Assembly: GCA_043808305.1 (NCBI GenBank)
Contig: JAZDFB010000092.1
Location: 1-13,010 of the forward strand
Origin: JBBAAP01 sp043808305
GTDB lineage: Bacteria > Planctomycetota > MHYJ01 > JACQXL01
Length of the DNA: 13,010 bases
Reading direction: 5' to 3'
Numbering within the stretch: position 1 is the first letter of the stretch; each line of letters begins with the position of its first letter. The translations under genes were made by a program, and so were the position numbers. Shown here one piece after another: positions 5,976 through 13,010 of this stretch. The notes beneath the pieces are model-generated. The model saw only the letters and a list, made by a program, of their open reading frames with translations. It had not been told where the DNA came from and ran no database searches.

Positions 5976-7681
5976 GGCTTAATGATTGTCCCTTTCAATA
6001 GATTTTCCGGGATGACGTCGACCACCAAGGCGCTGGGATAATCCTTGGTATGGTAAGTAGTTTGATGGGCGATAATGGCCTTGGTCTCATCGGCCTGCGC
6101 TGTATCGGTATTCAGGTGCGGCGAGAACTTAGGCACCGCGCTGCTGCTGATTTCGAGGCGTATTTGATGCCCCTTTAAAAAGCGTATGCCCGTGGCCCAG
6201 ATGTCAATGGTGACTTTATATACTTGGCCGGCTTTGAGCCATTCGGCTTTGGACAGCGAGTTCCTGAATTCAGCCCGCTGGATGCCGTCTTGGATTTGGA
6301 TGGCCTTGCTGTTAGGCCAGACATCGACTAATTTAGCCGTGAAATCCGTGCCTTTTACATCCGTTGAAATAAAGAGTTCGGCAAATACCCGCCCGCAGAC
6401 GACCATATCTTCCTTGAGCGGGGCAGTGGAGTAAACCAGCACATCCATTCTCCGCTCGATGGACTGCTGGTCTGACGCTTCGCCCAATTGCAGGCTGACC
6501 GGGTCGGTGACATAAGGCACCGGGTCTGTCGGGTCGTAGGTATAACAATCGGACTTTTCAGTCGGTTTGGGCGCCTCCAAGCTTAGAACGCCGTCGCCCA
6601 ATAATGAATTGGCATTGCCGTTGCTGTGCAGATAGAACTTGGTGGTAATGGCTTTGGGGATGGGCCAATCGGGGAAGCCGTGCCAGCTATTTTCGCCCAT
6701 GATGAAGATACGGCACTTTGGTTCGGGCTTTTTATCGTGTTTTTCTCCGGCCAGATGCCGGGCGAAGAATTTCAATATGATGGAATTCAGGTCAATCACC
6801 GCCTGCGGGCCGAAATCTATCTCGCCCACTTTGCTTGATTGGTTCAATTTGTGCGGCCAGCATCCGACAATCAGCCTTTGTTCATCGCGGACTTTGGGTG
6901 TTTTTCCGTTTGCCCTCATTCCCGGGTAATTCTTATAGGTGGAAATCCCATCATCGTCATACCATCCGCAGATGTGCATAATAGGGATATTGACCTTATT
7001 CCATTTATGCATATAACAAACCTCTTTCCACCAGGCATCAAATGTGGGGTGGTCCATCCAGTTCTGCCAGGTGCGGCTTTTCATTCCGACCGCTTCATCC
7101 ATCTTGCGCAAGGGCAGGTATCGGTAAAGTTTAGCCCAGTTAATATTACCCAGATTCTGGTTGGTCTTGCCGAATACCATCAATCCCCAGACAATCATAT
7201 TCCAGAAGAAAGCGCCGTTCTGGTAGGGCACATTGATGACGGGGTCGGGCAAGGGCACTAAAGGTACGATGGCTTTCAGCGCCGGATGCGATTCGGGCGC
7301 GACTATCCAGGTGCAATATCCTTCGTAACTGCCGCCCATCATGCCGATGCGGCCGTTGCAGAAATTCTGCTTGGCTAACCAGTCAAGGGTATCAAGTCCG
7401 TCCTTCTTCTCAAACCGGAAAGGTTCCCATTCGCCCTGGCTGTCGTGCCTGCCCCGGCAATCCTGGTAGGCATAGGCGATGCCTCTCTGGGCCATCCATA
7501 TTTTGCCAGCGATGCGCAGGGCGTCGTGGTTGCCGTAGGGTGTGCGGGAAAGGATGACCGGGAAAGGGCCTTTGCCTTTGGGAAGATAAAGGTCGGTGGA
7601 AAGTTTGGCGCCGTCCCTCATGCGTACCTTGACATCAATCTTTTGTTCTACTTCGTATTTGGGAGTCAGGCTCGTTATCAT
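5972..7681 (-). CDS. CocE/NonD family alpha/beta hydrolase, X-Pro dipeptidyl-peptidase-like
   Basis: This 569-residue protein belongs to the CocE/NonD (X-Pro dipeptidyl-peptidase S15-like) family. The N-terminal alpha/beta hydrolase domain has the family's MRDGAKLSTDLYLP start, RGRHDSQGEW (76-85), and the nucleophile elbow GGSYEG with Ser118. Asp242 in GWYDDDG and His277 in CWPHK complete a plausible catalytic triad in the same order as cocaine esterase. A helical cap lies around 140-230. From about 345 onward is the jelly-roll PepX C-terminal domain, with FTAKLVDVWPN and a strand-rich end. There is no signal peptide, so it should be cytoplasmic. Family members cleave X-Pro dipeptides, esters or beta-lactam side chains, and the precise substrate is not fixed. 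It lies 6 nt after the M19 gene and overlaps the aconitase X large subunit, which supports a proline-peptide role. Confidence 0.85.
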   Translation of the reverse strand: MITSLTPKYEVEQKIDVKVRMRDGAKLSTDLYLPKGKGPFPVILSRTPYGNHDALRIAGKIWMAQRGIAYAYQDCRGRHDSQGEWEPFRFEKKDGLDTLDWLAKQNFCNGRIGMMGGSYEGYCTWIVAPESHPALKAIVPLVPLPDPVINVPYQNGAFFWNMIVWGLMVFGKTNQNLGNINWAKLYRYLPLRKMDEAVGMKSRTWQNWMDHPTFDAWWKEVCYMHKWNKVNIPIMHICGWYDDDGISTYKNYPGMRANGKTPKVRDEQRLIVGCWPHKLNQSSKVGEIDFGPQAVIDLNSIILKFFARHLAGEKHDKKPEPKCRIFIMGENSWHGFPDWPIPKAITTKFYLHSNGNANSLLGDGVLSLEAPKPTEKSDCYTYDPTDPVPYVTDPVSLQLGEASDQQSIERRMDVLVYSTAPLKEDMVVCGRVFAELFISTDVKGTDFTAKLVDVWPNSKAIQIQDGIQRAEFRNSLSKAEWLKAGQVYKVTIDIWATGIRFLKGHQIRLEISSSAVPKFSPHLNTDTAQADETKAIIAHQTTYHTKDYPSALVVDVIPENLLKGTIIKP

Positions 7682-7687
7682 TTTATA

Positions 7688-8761
7688 TTACGCTCCATTT
7701 AACACCTGTTTGATGACCCGGCGGAAATTACCGCCGAGTATCTTGGTTATCTCTGTTTTATTGAATCCCCGGCGGTCCAGCGCATAGGTGATGTTAGCCA
7801 GTTTGGAGACATCCTCAAGCCCTTTGCAGGTGCCTTCATAGCCGTCGAAGTCCGAGCCCAGGCCGACGTAATCGACCCCGAATTTGTCCGCCACATACTG
7901 GATGTGGTTGACCACGTCATCGACGGAGATGACCATTTGGGCCCTGACTATAAATTCCGGCATATAGAATATGCCGACCACGCCTTTGCGGCGGACGATT
8001 TCTTTGAGTTGGCTGTCGTCGAGGTTGCGGTTGATGTCGCACAGGGCGCGCACGCCGGTGTGAGAGGAGATGATCGGTCCGCGATACATCCGGACCAACT
8101 GCCAGAAGCCGGGCGCGGCCAGGTGCGCCACGTCCAGGATCATGCCCAACCGGTTGGCGGCGCGGACGACTTGGCGTCCGAATGGCGTCAGTCCGTGCGG
8201 CTTATAGCTGGTTGGTTTGTAGGGATTCTGGGTGCCGATGCCGTCGGCCAGTTCGTTGGGCGCGTTCTGGGTCAGGGAAAGGGCGCGCACTCCCAGCTTA
8301 TAAAAAGTGTCGACCATATCGATATTGCCGGCAAAGGGCAATCCGCCCTCGATGCTGATGATAAAATAATTGCAATTAGGGTCGGGCGCGGCGATGTCCT
8401 TGCCATTGAGTACCAGCTTTATCCGTCCGCGCGACTGGCGGACGGCGTGATGAATCTCGAACAGGAACTTCAGTGCGTAGACAGTGGCGTCCAGGCCCCG
8501 GAACACCCGCGGGGTGTAGATGGCCATAAACTGCAGGTCTACGGCGCCCTGTTTCAGGCGGGGGTAATCTATGCAAAGCGGAGCCCCGGCCCAGCCCTGT
8601 TTAGGTGAGCATCCCCGAACGGGGATGGGCGTCGGACCGGCGTTGGGGAGGCGTTTGCCGGTATAGAAATCATAACCGGACAGGACCTTGCCGAAAGTGT
8701 CGGCGTGGCCGTCGATTATGAATGCTTCCCGGTGCAACTTTAGTAATTGGGTTTTGTTCAT
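7688..8761 (-). CDS. M19 (renal/membrane dipeptidase) family metallopeptidase
   Basis: This 357-residue protein is an M19 dipeptidase of the amidohydrolase fold, normally a binuclear zinc enzyme that hydrolyses dipeptides, often with a D-residue or dehydro C-terminal residue. Candidate zinc ligands are all visible: His19 and Asp21 (IDGHADT), Glu138 (SIEGG), His213 (DVAH) and His234 (SSHTG). His213 and His234 are 21 residues apart, as in the mammalian enzyme. Asp304 in GLGSDFDG fits the active-site aspartate. In the LTQNAPNELADG segment, Gln165 stands where the family usually has His that contacts the substrate or transition state. Residues 343-348 (GGNFRR) match the C-terminal helix pattern. 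No signal peptide is present, so it is probably cytoplasmic. It is the first gene of the peptide-catabolic operon, followed at 6 nt by the CocE-like hydrolase. Confidence 0.88.
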   Translation of the reverse strand: MNKTQLLKLHREAFIIDGHADTFGKVLSGYDFYTGKRLPNAGPTPIPVRGCSPKQGWAGAPLCIDYPRLKQGAVDLQFMAIYTPRVFRGLDATVYALKFLFEIHHAVRQSRGRIKLVLNGKDIAAPDPNCNYFIISIEGGLPFAGNIDMVDTFYKLGVRALSLTQNAPNELADGIGTQNPYKPTSYKPHGLTPFGRQVVRAANRLGMILDVAHLAAPGFWQLVRMYRGPIISSHTGVRALCDINRNLDDSQLKEIVRRKGVVGIFYMPEFIVRAQMVISVDDVVNHIQYVADKFGVDYVGLGSDFDGYEGTCKGLEDVSKLANITYALDRRGFNKTEITKILGGNFRRVIKQVLNGA

Positions 8762-8808
8762 AAAGGCTGTTTATATTTTCTCTATTTTTCTTGATTAAAA
8801 ACGATGAT

Positions 8809-8837
8809 AATGTAATTTAAACGGTTCTGTTATTCAA
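8809..8837 (-). promoter_or_regulatory. Possible promoter of the dipeptidase-aconitase X operon
   Basis: Read on the minus strand, TTGAAT (8837-8832, 4/6) is followed after exactly 17 nt by TACATT (8814-8809, 4/6), facing the M19 gene whose start is at 8761. A TATCAT (8809-8804) lies beside it as an alternative -10. The intergenic region to yajC is only 105 bp, so both divergent promoters must lie here. I saw no good plus-strand promoter for yajC. Confidence 0.3.
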
Positions 8838-8866
8838 TAAATTCCCGACATAAAAGGAGGGTTAAT

Positions 8867-9181
8867 ATGGGTGCACAAGGAAGCGGCACGGGGTCTTTGG
8901 TGTCAATGATAGTTATGTTTGCCATAATGTTTGGGTTGATGTATATCCTGTTAATCGGGCCCCAGCGCAAGAAGGAAACCGAGCGCCTGAATATGCTCAG
9001 GAACATCCAGAAAAACGACCCGGTCATCACCTCGGGCGGTATTTACGGCATTGTCCAGCAGGTCAAGGAGACCGAGCTTATCATCAAGATAGACGAGAGC
9101 AACAATACCAAGATACGGGTTGCCAAGAGCGCCATTATCGGCGTGGATAGGAATCCGGCGGCCTCTGAGGAAAAGAAGTAA
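8867..9181 (+). CDS. yajC: YajC, Sec translocase accessory subunit
   Basis: This 104-residue protein has the YajC layout. A short Gly/Ser-rich N-terminus leads to one transmembrane helix at about 10-32 (LVSMIVMFAIMFGLMYILLI) ending in GPQRKKE, the family's hallmark boundary (RPQRKR type). The small cytoplasmic beta domain follows, with DPVITSGGIYGIV, a clear match to the YajC consensus, and the variable Lys-rich tail. YajC associates with SecDF in the inner membrane and assists SecYEG-driven export. The ATG is preceded by an excellent AAGGAGG (8854-8860) at 6 nt. It is followed 142 nt downstream by secDF, with a foldback element between them. The family call is secure. Confidence 0.95.
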   Translation: MGAQGSGTGSLVSMIVMFAIMFGLMYILLIGPQRKKETERLNMLRNIQKNDPVITSGGIYGIVQQVKETELIIKIDESNNTKIRVAKSAIIGVDRNPAASEEKK

Positions 9182-9186
9182 AGAAA

Positions 9187-9308
9187 TGAGCCTGTTGCAT
9201 AAACCCCTATATGGAATTAACATATACCACATATTGTAGTTGCCCAATTCATTGGGCACTATATGTTGTGCCTGATAAATCAGGCAACTACTTTATGCAA
9301 CAGGCTCA
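9187..9308. repeat. 122-bp foldback element with 17-bp perfect ends between yajC and secDF
   Basis: TGAGCCTGTTGCATAAA (9187-9203) is perfectly complementary to 9292-9308. Three further stems are nested inside: GTAGTTGCC (9236-9244) with GGCAACTAC (9283-9291), CCCAA with TTGGG around 9243-9256, and GCCTGA (9270-9275) with TCAGGC (9280-9285, TAAA loop). It sits between the yajC stop (9181) and the secDF ribosome binding site (9312-9316). No ORF and no clear target duplication are present. It could be a MITE-like mobile element or a large mRNA structure. Confidence 0.75.
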
Positions 9309-9323
9309 AATAAGGAAGATATT

Positions 9324-11987
9324 ATGAGTGAATCTTTAAAGTGGCAATTATTTTTCGTCTTGATAGTAGTTTTGATAGCCGGTTATTTTTCTTACCCGAT
9401 AGAGGACAAATGGGGGTTCCGGCAGGGTGAATGGTTCGAAGGGCGCAAGGTCCAGCCGGGGCTTGACCTGCAGGGCGGCGCCGAGATAAGGGTCCAGCTC
9501 CAGAAGTCCGGCCTGGATCCGGCCAAGGTCAGGGAAAGCACCGACCGGGCCAAGGATACCATAGAAAAGCGCATCAACCTTTATGGATTAAAAGAGCCGC
9601 GCATCCAGCGTTACGGCGAGGACCAGATACTCATCCAGTTGCCGGGAATGGATGCGGCTGAGATAGACCGGGTTAAAAGGGTCATTACCACGACCGGCCG
9701 TTTGGATTTTAAACTTGAGGCCGACAAGGAAATCGCCAATGACTACACCGACCGTTACCCGCAAGCGCCGTCCGGATATAGCTGGTATGAAAATCAGGAC
9801 AGGCCGGAAAGGTCGGACCGGTTGTTGGTTAAGGATAAGGTCGAGCTGACCGGCGAGAATCTGATAGAGGCCGGCACGCACCTGGGCCAGAAGGGAATGG
9901 TAGTAAGTTTTAAGCTTTCGCCCAAGGGCAAAAAGGTCTTCGGCGATATTACCTCCAAATACGCCGAGTCGGTTATAGGCCCGGACAATGCCCGGCGATT
10001 GGCTATTTTACTGGATAATAAACTGGTATCGGCGCCGCTTATCCGCGAGCCGATTACCGGCGGCGAAGGAATCATCGAGGGCAACTTCACGGTCCAGACA
10101 GCGCAGGACTTGGCCACGGTGCTGAGGTCGGGCAGTCTGCCGGCATCGCTGGAAATAGTCAGCGACTCGTTCGTCGGACCGAGCCTGGGCGAAGACTCCA
10201 TCAAGCGCGGCATCATATCATGCGGACTGGCCATGATAGTGGTGGCCTTATTCATGCTAATATATTACCACGCGGCCGGGCTGATAGCGATTATCGCCCT
10301 GGCCATGAACTTCACGCTGATATGGGGTATTCTTACTTTCTTTAACGCCACCATGACCCTGCCGGGCATCGCGGCCTTGATTCTGACTATGGGCATGGCG
10401 GTCGACGCTAATATCATTTTCTACGAGCGCATCCGCGAGGAGCGCGAGAAAGGGCACGACGCCAAGACGGCGTTCGAGGGCGGATTTAACCGGGCTTTGG
10501 TTACGGTTGTAGATTCCAACCTGACTACGCTGCTGGCCGGATTGATACTTTTCTATTTCGGCACCGGTCCACTCAAAGGTTTTGCGGTGGTCCTTTGCGT
10601 AGGTATCCTGACCACGCTGTTTACCGGTTATTTCGCGACCAAGGTAATGATGCAGTTGGCCATCGAATCGGGTATCATTAAAACGGTGACCATGATAAAG
10701 ATATTCAGGAATCCGCAATTCAAGTTCATGAAACTCGCTAAATTATGCCTGTCGATATCCGCGATTCTTGTTGTTGGTTCGATAGTGCTTTTCCTAGTCA
10801 AGGGCAAGGACAGCTACGGCATAGATTTTACGGGCGGGACGGTGCTCAATATCAAGTTCCGCGGTCCGGAGGATATTTCCTACGTCCGGAACACTATCCA
10901 GTCCATCACCGCCACGGACAGCGCCGGCGTGGTCAATGCCAAGTATTCCGATGCCGAGGTCCAGAGTATGATGGAGCGGCTGAGCAAGGATAAGAAGGTT
11001 ACCCGCATAACGATGGGAGATATTTTCGCCCAGTCGCAAACCAACTGCGACGAATTCCAGGTCAGGACCAGGTTTGTGACCACGGCGCCGGGAGTAATCG
11101 AACTGAAACGCGACCTGCAGGCGGCATTTGCGGACAGGATAGTGCCCGACCCGATAACCAACATTGAAAATATCAGCAAGCGCGACTATAAGCTCAAGAT
11201 GACCATCCAACTGGGAAGCCCGGCCAACGTAGCCGAGGTCAGGGAAAAGCTCAAAAAGGCGCTGGATGACAAAGGTTTAGCCGAACCGCTTATCACGACC
11301 GAGCCGGAAGGGATAACATCAAGTGCCAGGTTTGATATGTTTTTCAAGGATGACAAGGAGTCAGATATCGAGGCGCTGCTCAGGTTGGAACTTAACCTGC
11401 CGAGCGGTCCGTTCCCCAAGGTAGAAAGCATCAGCGGGATGGTGGCCCGTGGGCTTCAGCAGAACGCGGTTATCGCCGTAATCCTTTCATGGATAGGGAT
11501 GATATTGTATCTGGCGGTCAGGTTCGAGTTCCAGTTCGGCATTGCGGCGGTTATCGCGCTGATACACGACGTGCTGATAAGCCTGGGCTCTGTGGTGCTG
11601 TTCAACATGCTGGCGCCCAAGTCGTGGGGCATATCGCTGGACATCAACCTGTCCACGGTGGCGGCGCTGTTGACCATCGTCGGCTACTCGGTTAACGATA
11701 CCATAGTCATCTTTGACCGGATTCGCGAGAACACCAAGGCGATGAAGGGTGAGTCAATGAGTAAAATCATAGATTTAAGCGTCAATCAAACCCTGGGTCG
11801 GACGGTGTTGACATCTTTAACTGTTTTCTTGACAGTAACCATCCTATTTCTTATAACAGCACGGAGCGGCGGCGGCATAGCTCCATTCGCCTTCCCGATG
11901 ATTGTCGGTACGATAGTGGGTAGTTATTCAACCGTGTTTATCGCCTCGGCGTTCCTTAAAGGCGCCATGGCCAAGGTAGAGAAATAA
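9324..11987 (+). CDS. secDF: Fused SecDF protein export membrane protein
   Basis: This 887-residue polypeptide carries SecD (about 1-450) and SecF (about 465-887) as one chain, an RND-family proton-driven translocase partner. SecD features are GLDLQGG (46-52), the long periplasmic P1 loop (about 25-295), and GMAVDANIIFYERIREE (357-373) in the membrane domain. SecF features are GIDFTGG (499-505) and YSVNDTIVIFDRIREN (788-803). About twelve transmembrane helices are visible, in two sets of six. The first SecF periplasmic loop runs about 494-712, roughly twice the ~100 residues of E. coli SecF, with extra sequence around 540-610. Fused SecDF is normal in several phyla. The start has AAGGA (9312-9316) at 7 nt and is followed directly by a hydrophobic helix. 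It is co-oriented with yajC and the LysM gene. Confidence 0.95.
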   Translation: MSESLKWQLFFVLIVVLIAGYFSYPIEDKWGFRQGEWFEGRKVQPGLDLQGGAEIRVQLQKSGLDPAKVRESTDRAKDTIEKRINLYGLKEPRIQRYGEDQILIQLPGMDAAEIDRVKRVITTTGRLDFKLEADKEIANDYTDRYPQAPSGYSWYENQDRPERSDRLLVKDKVELTGENLIEAGTHLGQKGMVVSFKLSPKGKKVFGDITSKYAESVIGPDNARRLAILLDNKLVSAPLIREPITGGEGIIEGNFTVQTAQDLATVLRSGSLPASLEIVSDSFVGPSLGEDSIKRGIISCGLAMIVVALFMLIYYHAAGLIAIIALAMNFTLIWGILTFFNATMTLPGIAALILTMGMAVDANIIFYERIREEREKGHDAKTAFEGGFNRALVTVVDSNLTTLLAGLILFYFGTGPLKGFAVVLCVGILTTLFTGYFATKVMMQLAIESGIIKTVTMIKIFRNPQFKFMKLAKLCLSISAILVVGSIVLFLVKGKDSYGIDFTGGTVLNIKFRGPEDISYVRNTIQSITATDSAGVVNAKYSDAEVQSMMERLSKDKKVTRITMGDIFAQSQTNCDEFQVRTRFVTTAPGVIELKRDLQAAFADRIVPDPITNIENISKRDYKLKMTIQLGSPANVAEVREKLKKALDDKGLAEPLITTEPEGITSSARFDMFFKDDKESDIEALLRLELNLPSGPFPKVESISGMVARGLQQNAVIAVILSWIGMILYLAVRFEFQFGIAAVIALIHDVLISLGSVVLFNMLAPKSWGISLDINLSTVAALLTIVGYSVNDTIVIFDRIRENTKAMKGESMSKIIDLSVNQTLGRTVLTSLTVFLTVTILFLITARSGGGIAPFAFPMIVGTIVGSYSTVFIASAFLKGAMAKVEK

Positions 11988-11989
11988 TA

Positions 11990-12034
11990 CCTTAAAGTAT
12001 AGTATAATATAAATACTTTAGTATAATATTAAGG
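11990..12034. repeat. 23-bp dispersed repeat copy 2 inside a small AT-rich palindrome
   Basis: CCTTAA (11990-11995) and TTAAGG (12029-12034) bracket the element, and AAAGTAT (11994-12000) pairs with ATACTTT (12013-12019). AGTATAATAT occurs twice (12001-12010 and 12020-12029). Positions 12008-12030 are identical to 4184-4206. Two TATAAT sequences (12003-12008, 12022-12027) resemble -10 boxes but lack matching -35 boxes. Confidence 0.6.
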
Positions 12035-12036
12035 GG

Positions 12037-12157
12037 CTCTAACAAAACCTATTATAGGAAGTGTTTCCTCTCCCCTTGCGGAGCGGCGGCGGAGTCCCGA
12101 TTACTTCGGGGCGGGAGAGGGTAGGGTGAGGGGAATAGTTTTGTTAGAGTCTCTAAC
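12037..12157. repeat. 113-bp foldback element with 12-bp ends after secDF
   Basis: CTCTAACAAAAC (12037-12048) is perfectly complementary to GTTTTGTTAGAG (12138-12149). Inside, CCTCTCCC (12067-12074) pairs with GGGAGAGG (12113-12120), and CCCGA (12096-12100) with TCGGG (12106-12110). The right arm also pairs with the CTCTAAC that follows it (12151-12157), around a single T. There is no coding capacity. Two short adjoining repeats (12158-12173 and 12177-12228) complete the gap to the LysM gene. Confidence 0.65.
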
Positions 12158-12228
12158 CCCGCCGATAGGCGGGATAAGAGACTGTAACAGCCTTTGACTA
12201 CTTCGTATTCAAAGTCTTAACAGTCTCT
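12158..12228. repeat. Two stem-loops in the leader of the LysM gene
   Basis: CCCGCC (12158-12163) and GGCGGG (12168-12173) form a stem with a GATA loop. AGAGACTGT (12177-12185) and ACAGTCTCT (12220-12228) form a second stem, with an inner CTTTGA (12192-12197) and TCAAAG (12209-12214) pair. The second ends 2 nt before the GAGGAG ribosome binding site of the LysM gene (12231-12236), so it could affect translation. Confidence 0.55.
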
Positions 12229-12243
12229 AAGAGGAGTAAATGT

Positions 12244-12942
12244 ATGAAACCATCCACATTAGTCGCATTGCTCGCAGGTGTCCTGGTAATTGGCATATTA
12301 TTTATCGTCTGGATAGCGGGCGGATTTGAAAATAAGGAACCGATAGTAATTCCGCCGCCCGAAGAGCCGATTACATCAACGCTGACCGCGTTCGACCCGC
12401 TGAGCGGCACCGGACTGGTTTTAACCGGCACAATGACAGCCGAGCCGGTATCCAACAGCTATACCGTCCAACCGGGAGATACACTCTGGTCAATCGCCAA
12501 GCAATTCTATAACGGCGACGGCACCAAGAGCAAACTGATTGCCGAAGCCAACAAGGACAAGCTACCCAACCCCAACAAGCTTAAGGTGGGCACGGAAATT
12601 GTCATACCTCCGTCAGGTTCCTCAACAATGCCGATGGGCAGGACCGAGCCGGCCCAGGAGCAGTCCTATAATACCAGCGAAGGCCAGAATTATACCGTTC
12701 GGAAAGGCGATACCCTTTCCAGCATTTCCAAGAAATTCTACGGGACGGTCAATAAACGCGGTGTCATAGTCAGCGCCAATAGCGACAAGCTGGCCACCGA
12801 GAGCACCACCCTGAAGGTCGGCTGGAAACTGGTTATCCCCAAGCTGTCCAAATCACCAAGCAAGACGTCAACACCCACCAGCACGCCGACGAAACCGGCC
12901 GACAATGTGCCCTCAGGCGCGTCCGAAGAAGGTCCCGGTTAG
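12244..12942 (+). CDS. Membrane-anchored protein with two LysM domains
   Basis: This 232-residue protein has an N-terminal hydrophobic helix (about 5-25), a Pro-rich linker, and two LysM domains at about 72-122 and 149-199. Each begins with the YTV..GDTL.SI..KFY pattern and ends in a ..GTEIVIP or GWKLVIP strand. LysM binds N-acetylglucosamine-containing glycans such as peptidoglycan. The N-terminal helix lacks a clear lipobox, so it could be an uncleaved anchor or a signal peptide. The C-terminus is a Ser/Thr/Pro-rich tail with no enzyme domain, so a structural or cell-wall-tethering role is likely. The true start is 12244, 7 nt after GAGGAG (12231-12236); an ATG at 12240 is out of frame. It follows secDF by 256 nt of repeats, so co-transcription is uncertain. 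Confidence 0.85.
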   Translation: MKPSTLVALLAGVLVIGILFIVWIAGGFENKEPIVIPPPEEPITSTLTAFDPLSGTGLVLTGTMTAEPVSNSYTVQPGDTLWSIAKQFYNGDGTKSKLIAEANKDKLPNPNKLKVGTEIVIPPSGSSTMPMGRTEPAQEQSYNTSEGQNYTVRKGDTLSSISKKFYGTVNKRGVIVSANSDKLATESTTLKVGWKLVIPKLSKSPSKTSTPTSTPTKPADNVPSGASEEGPG

Positions 12943-12943
12943 T

Positions 12944-12999
12944 GGCAGTAGGAGTCCCGCCCAAAGGCGGGATAAATTCCACGACGTAGAGCTACTGCC
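12944..12999. repeat. Nested palindrome at the 3' end of the LysM gene
   Basis: GGCAGTAG (12944-12951) pairs with CTACTGCC (12992-12999). Inside, TCCCGCC (12955-12961) pairs with GGCGGGA (12966-12972) over a CAAA loop. No T-run follows, so it is not called a terminator. It belongs to the same stem type seen at 2716-2731 and 12158-12173. Confidence 0.55.
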
Positions 13000-13010
13000 T
13001 CCCGTTAGGG

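Noticed and set aside
7904..8608. Long plus-strand ORF opposite the dipeptidase gene
   Set aside because: It lies entirely antisense to a gene with clear M19 motifs and has no recognisable domain.
9794..10718. Minus-strand ORFs opposite secDF
   Set aside because: They are shadows of the conserved SecD coding frame, with no domain or ribosome binding site.
12240..12242. Alternative ATG start for the LysM gene
   Set aside because: It is out of frame with the LysM domains; the ATG at 12244 is in frame with better spacing.

Overview
The window looks like chromosome from an uncultivated bacterium with a diderm-type envelope. The evidence is two lipoproteins with clear lipoboxes, YajC, and a fused SecDF. 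Fused SecD-SecF, GC-balanced genes and many short palindromic intergenic repeats would fit Planctomycetota or a similar environmental lineage. There is no rRNA or other phylogenetic marker here, so this placement is an inference.

Layout. (1) 66-1745: a fibronectin-type-III lipoprotein (minus) and a DHH-family phosphoesterase (plus) diverge from a short control region with two mirror-image TTGACA boxes. (2) 1746-3084: a repeat-rich accessory stretch. One AT-rich orphan lipoprotein gene (2007-2540) lies inside a 19-bp inverted repeat. It is followed by a sigma70-like promoter with no gene of its own, then ten degenerate 21-bp tandem units, several of which can fold into a small hairpin, and then more short palindromes. 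(3) 3085-8761: a minus-strand cluster, probably one operon. In transcription order it encodes an M19 dipeptidase, a CocE/NonD-type (X-Pro dipeptidyl-peptidase-like) hydrolase, the aconitase X large and small subunits, a small DUF2007-like membrane protein and a two-helix membrane protein. (4) 8867-12942: a plus-strand Sec cluster, yajC then a fused secDF, followed by a membrane-anchored protein with two LysM domains. Foldback repeats fill both gaps in this cluster.

How the genes may work together. The M19, CocE/X-Pro and aconitase X genes are tightly packed: a 6-nt gap, then a 4-nt overlap, then a 60-nt gap. Bacterial aconitase X enzymes are known as cis-3-hydroxy-L-proline dehydratases. Next to two peptide-cleaving hydrolases, this suggests a cytoplasmic route that opens proline- or hydroxyproline-containing peptides and dehydrates the released imino acid. 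YajC and SecDF form the accessory Sec translocase module that helps export lipoproteins and periplasmic proteins.

The most unusual content is the repeats: the hairpin-forming tandem array behind an orphan promoter, a 736-bp segment bounded by inverted repeats, two foldback elements of about 110-120 bp with 12- and 17-bp ends, and a 23-bp sequence repeated exactly 8 kb away. No transposase, CRISPR array, tRNA or rRNA was found.
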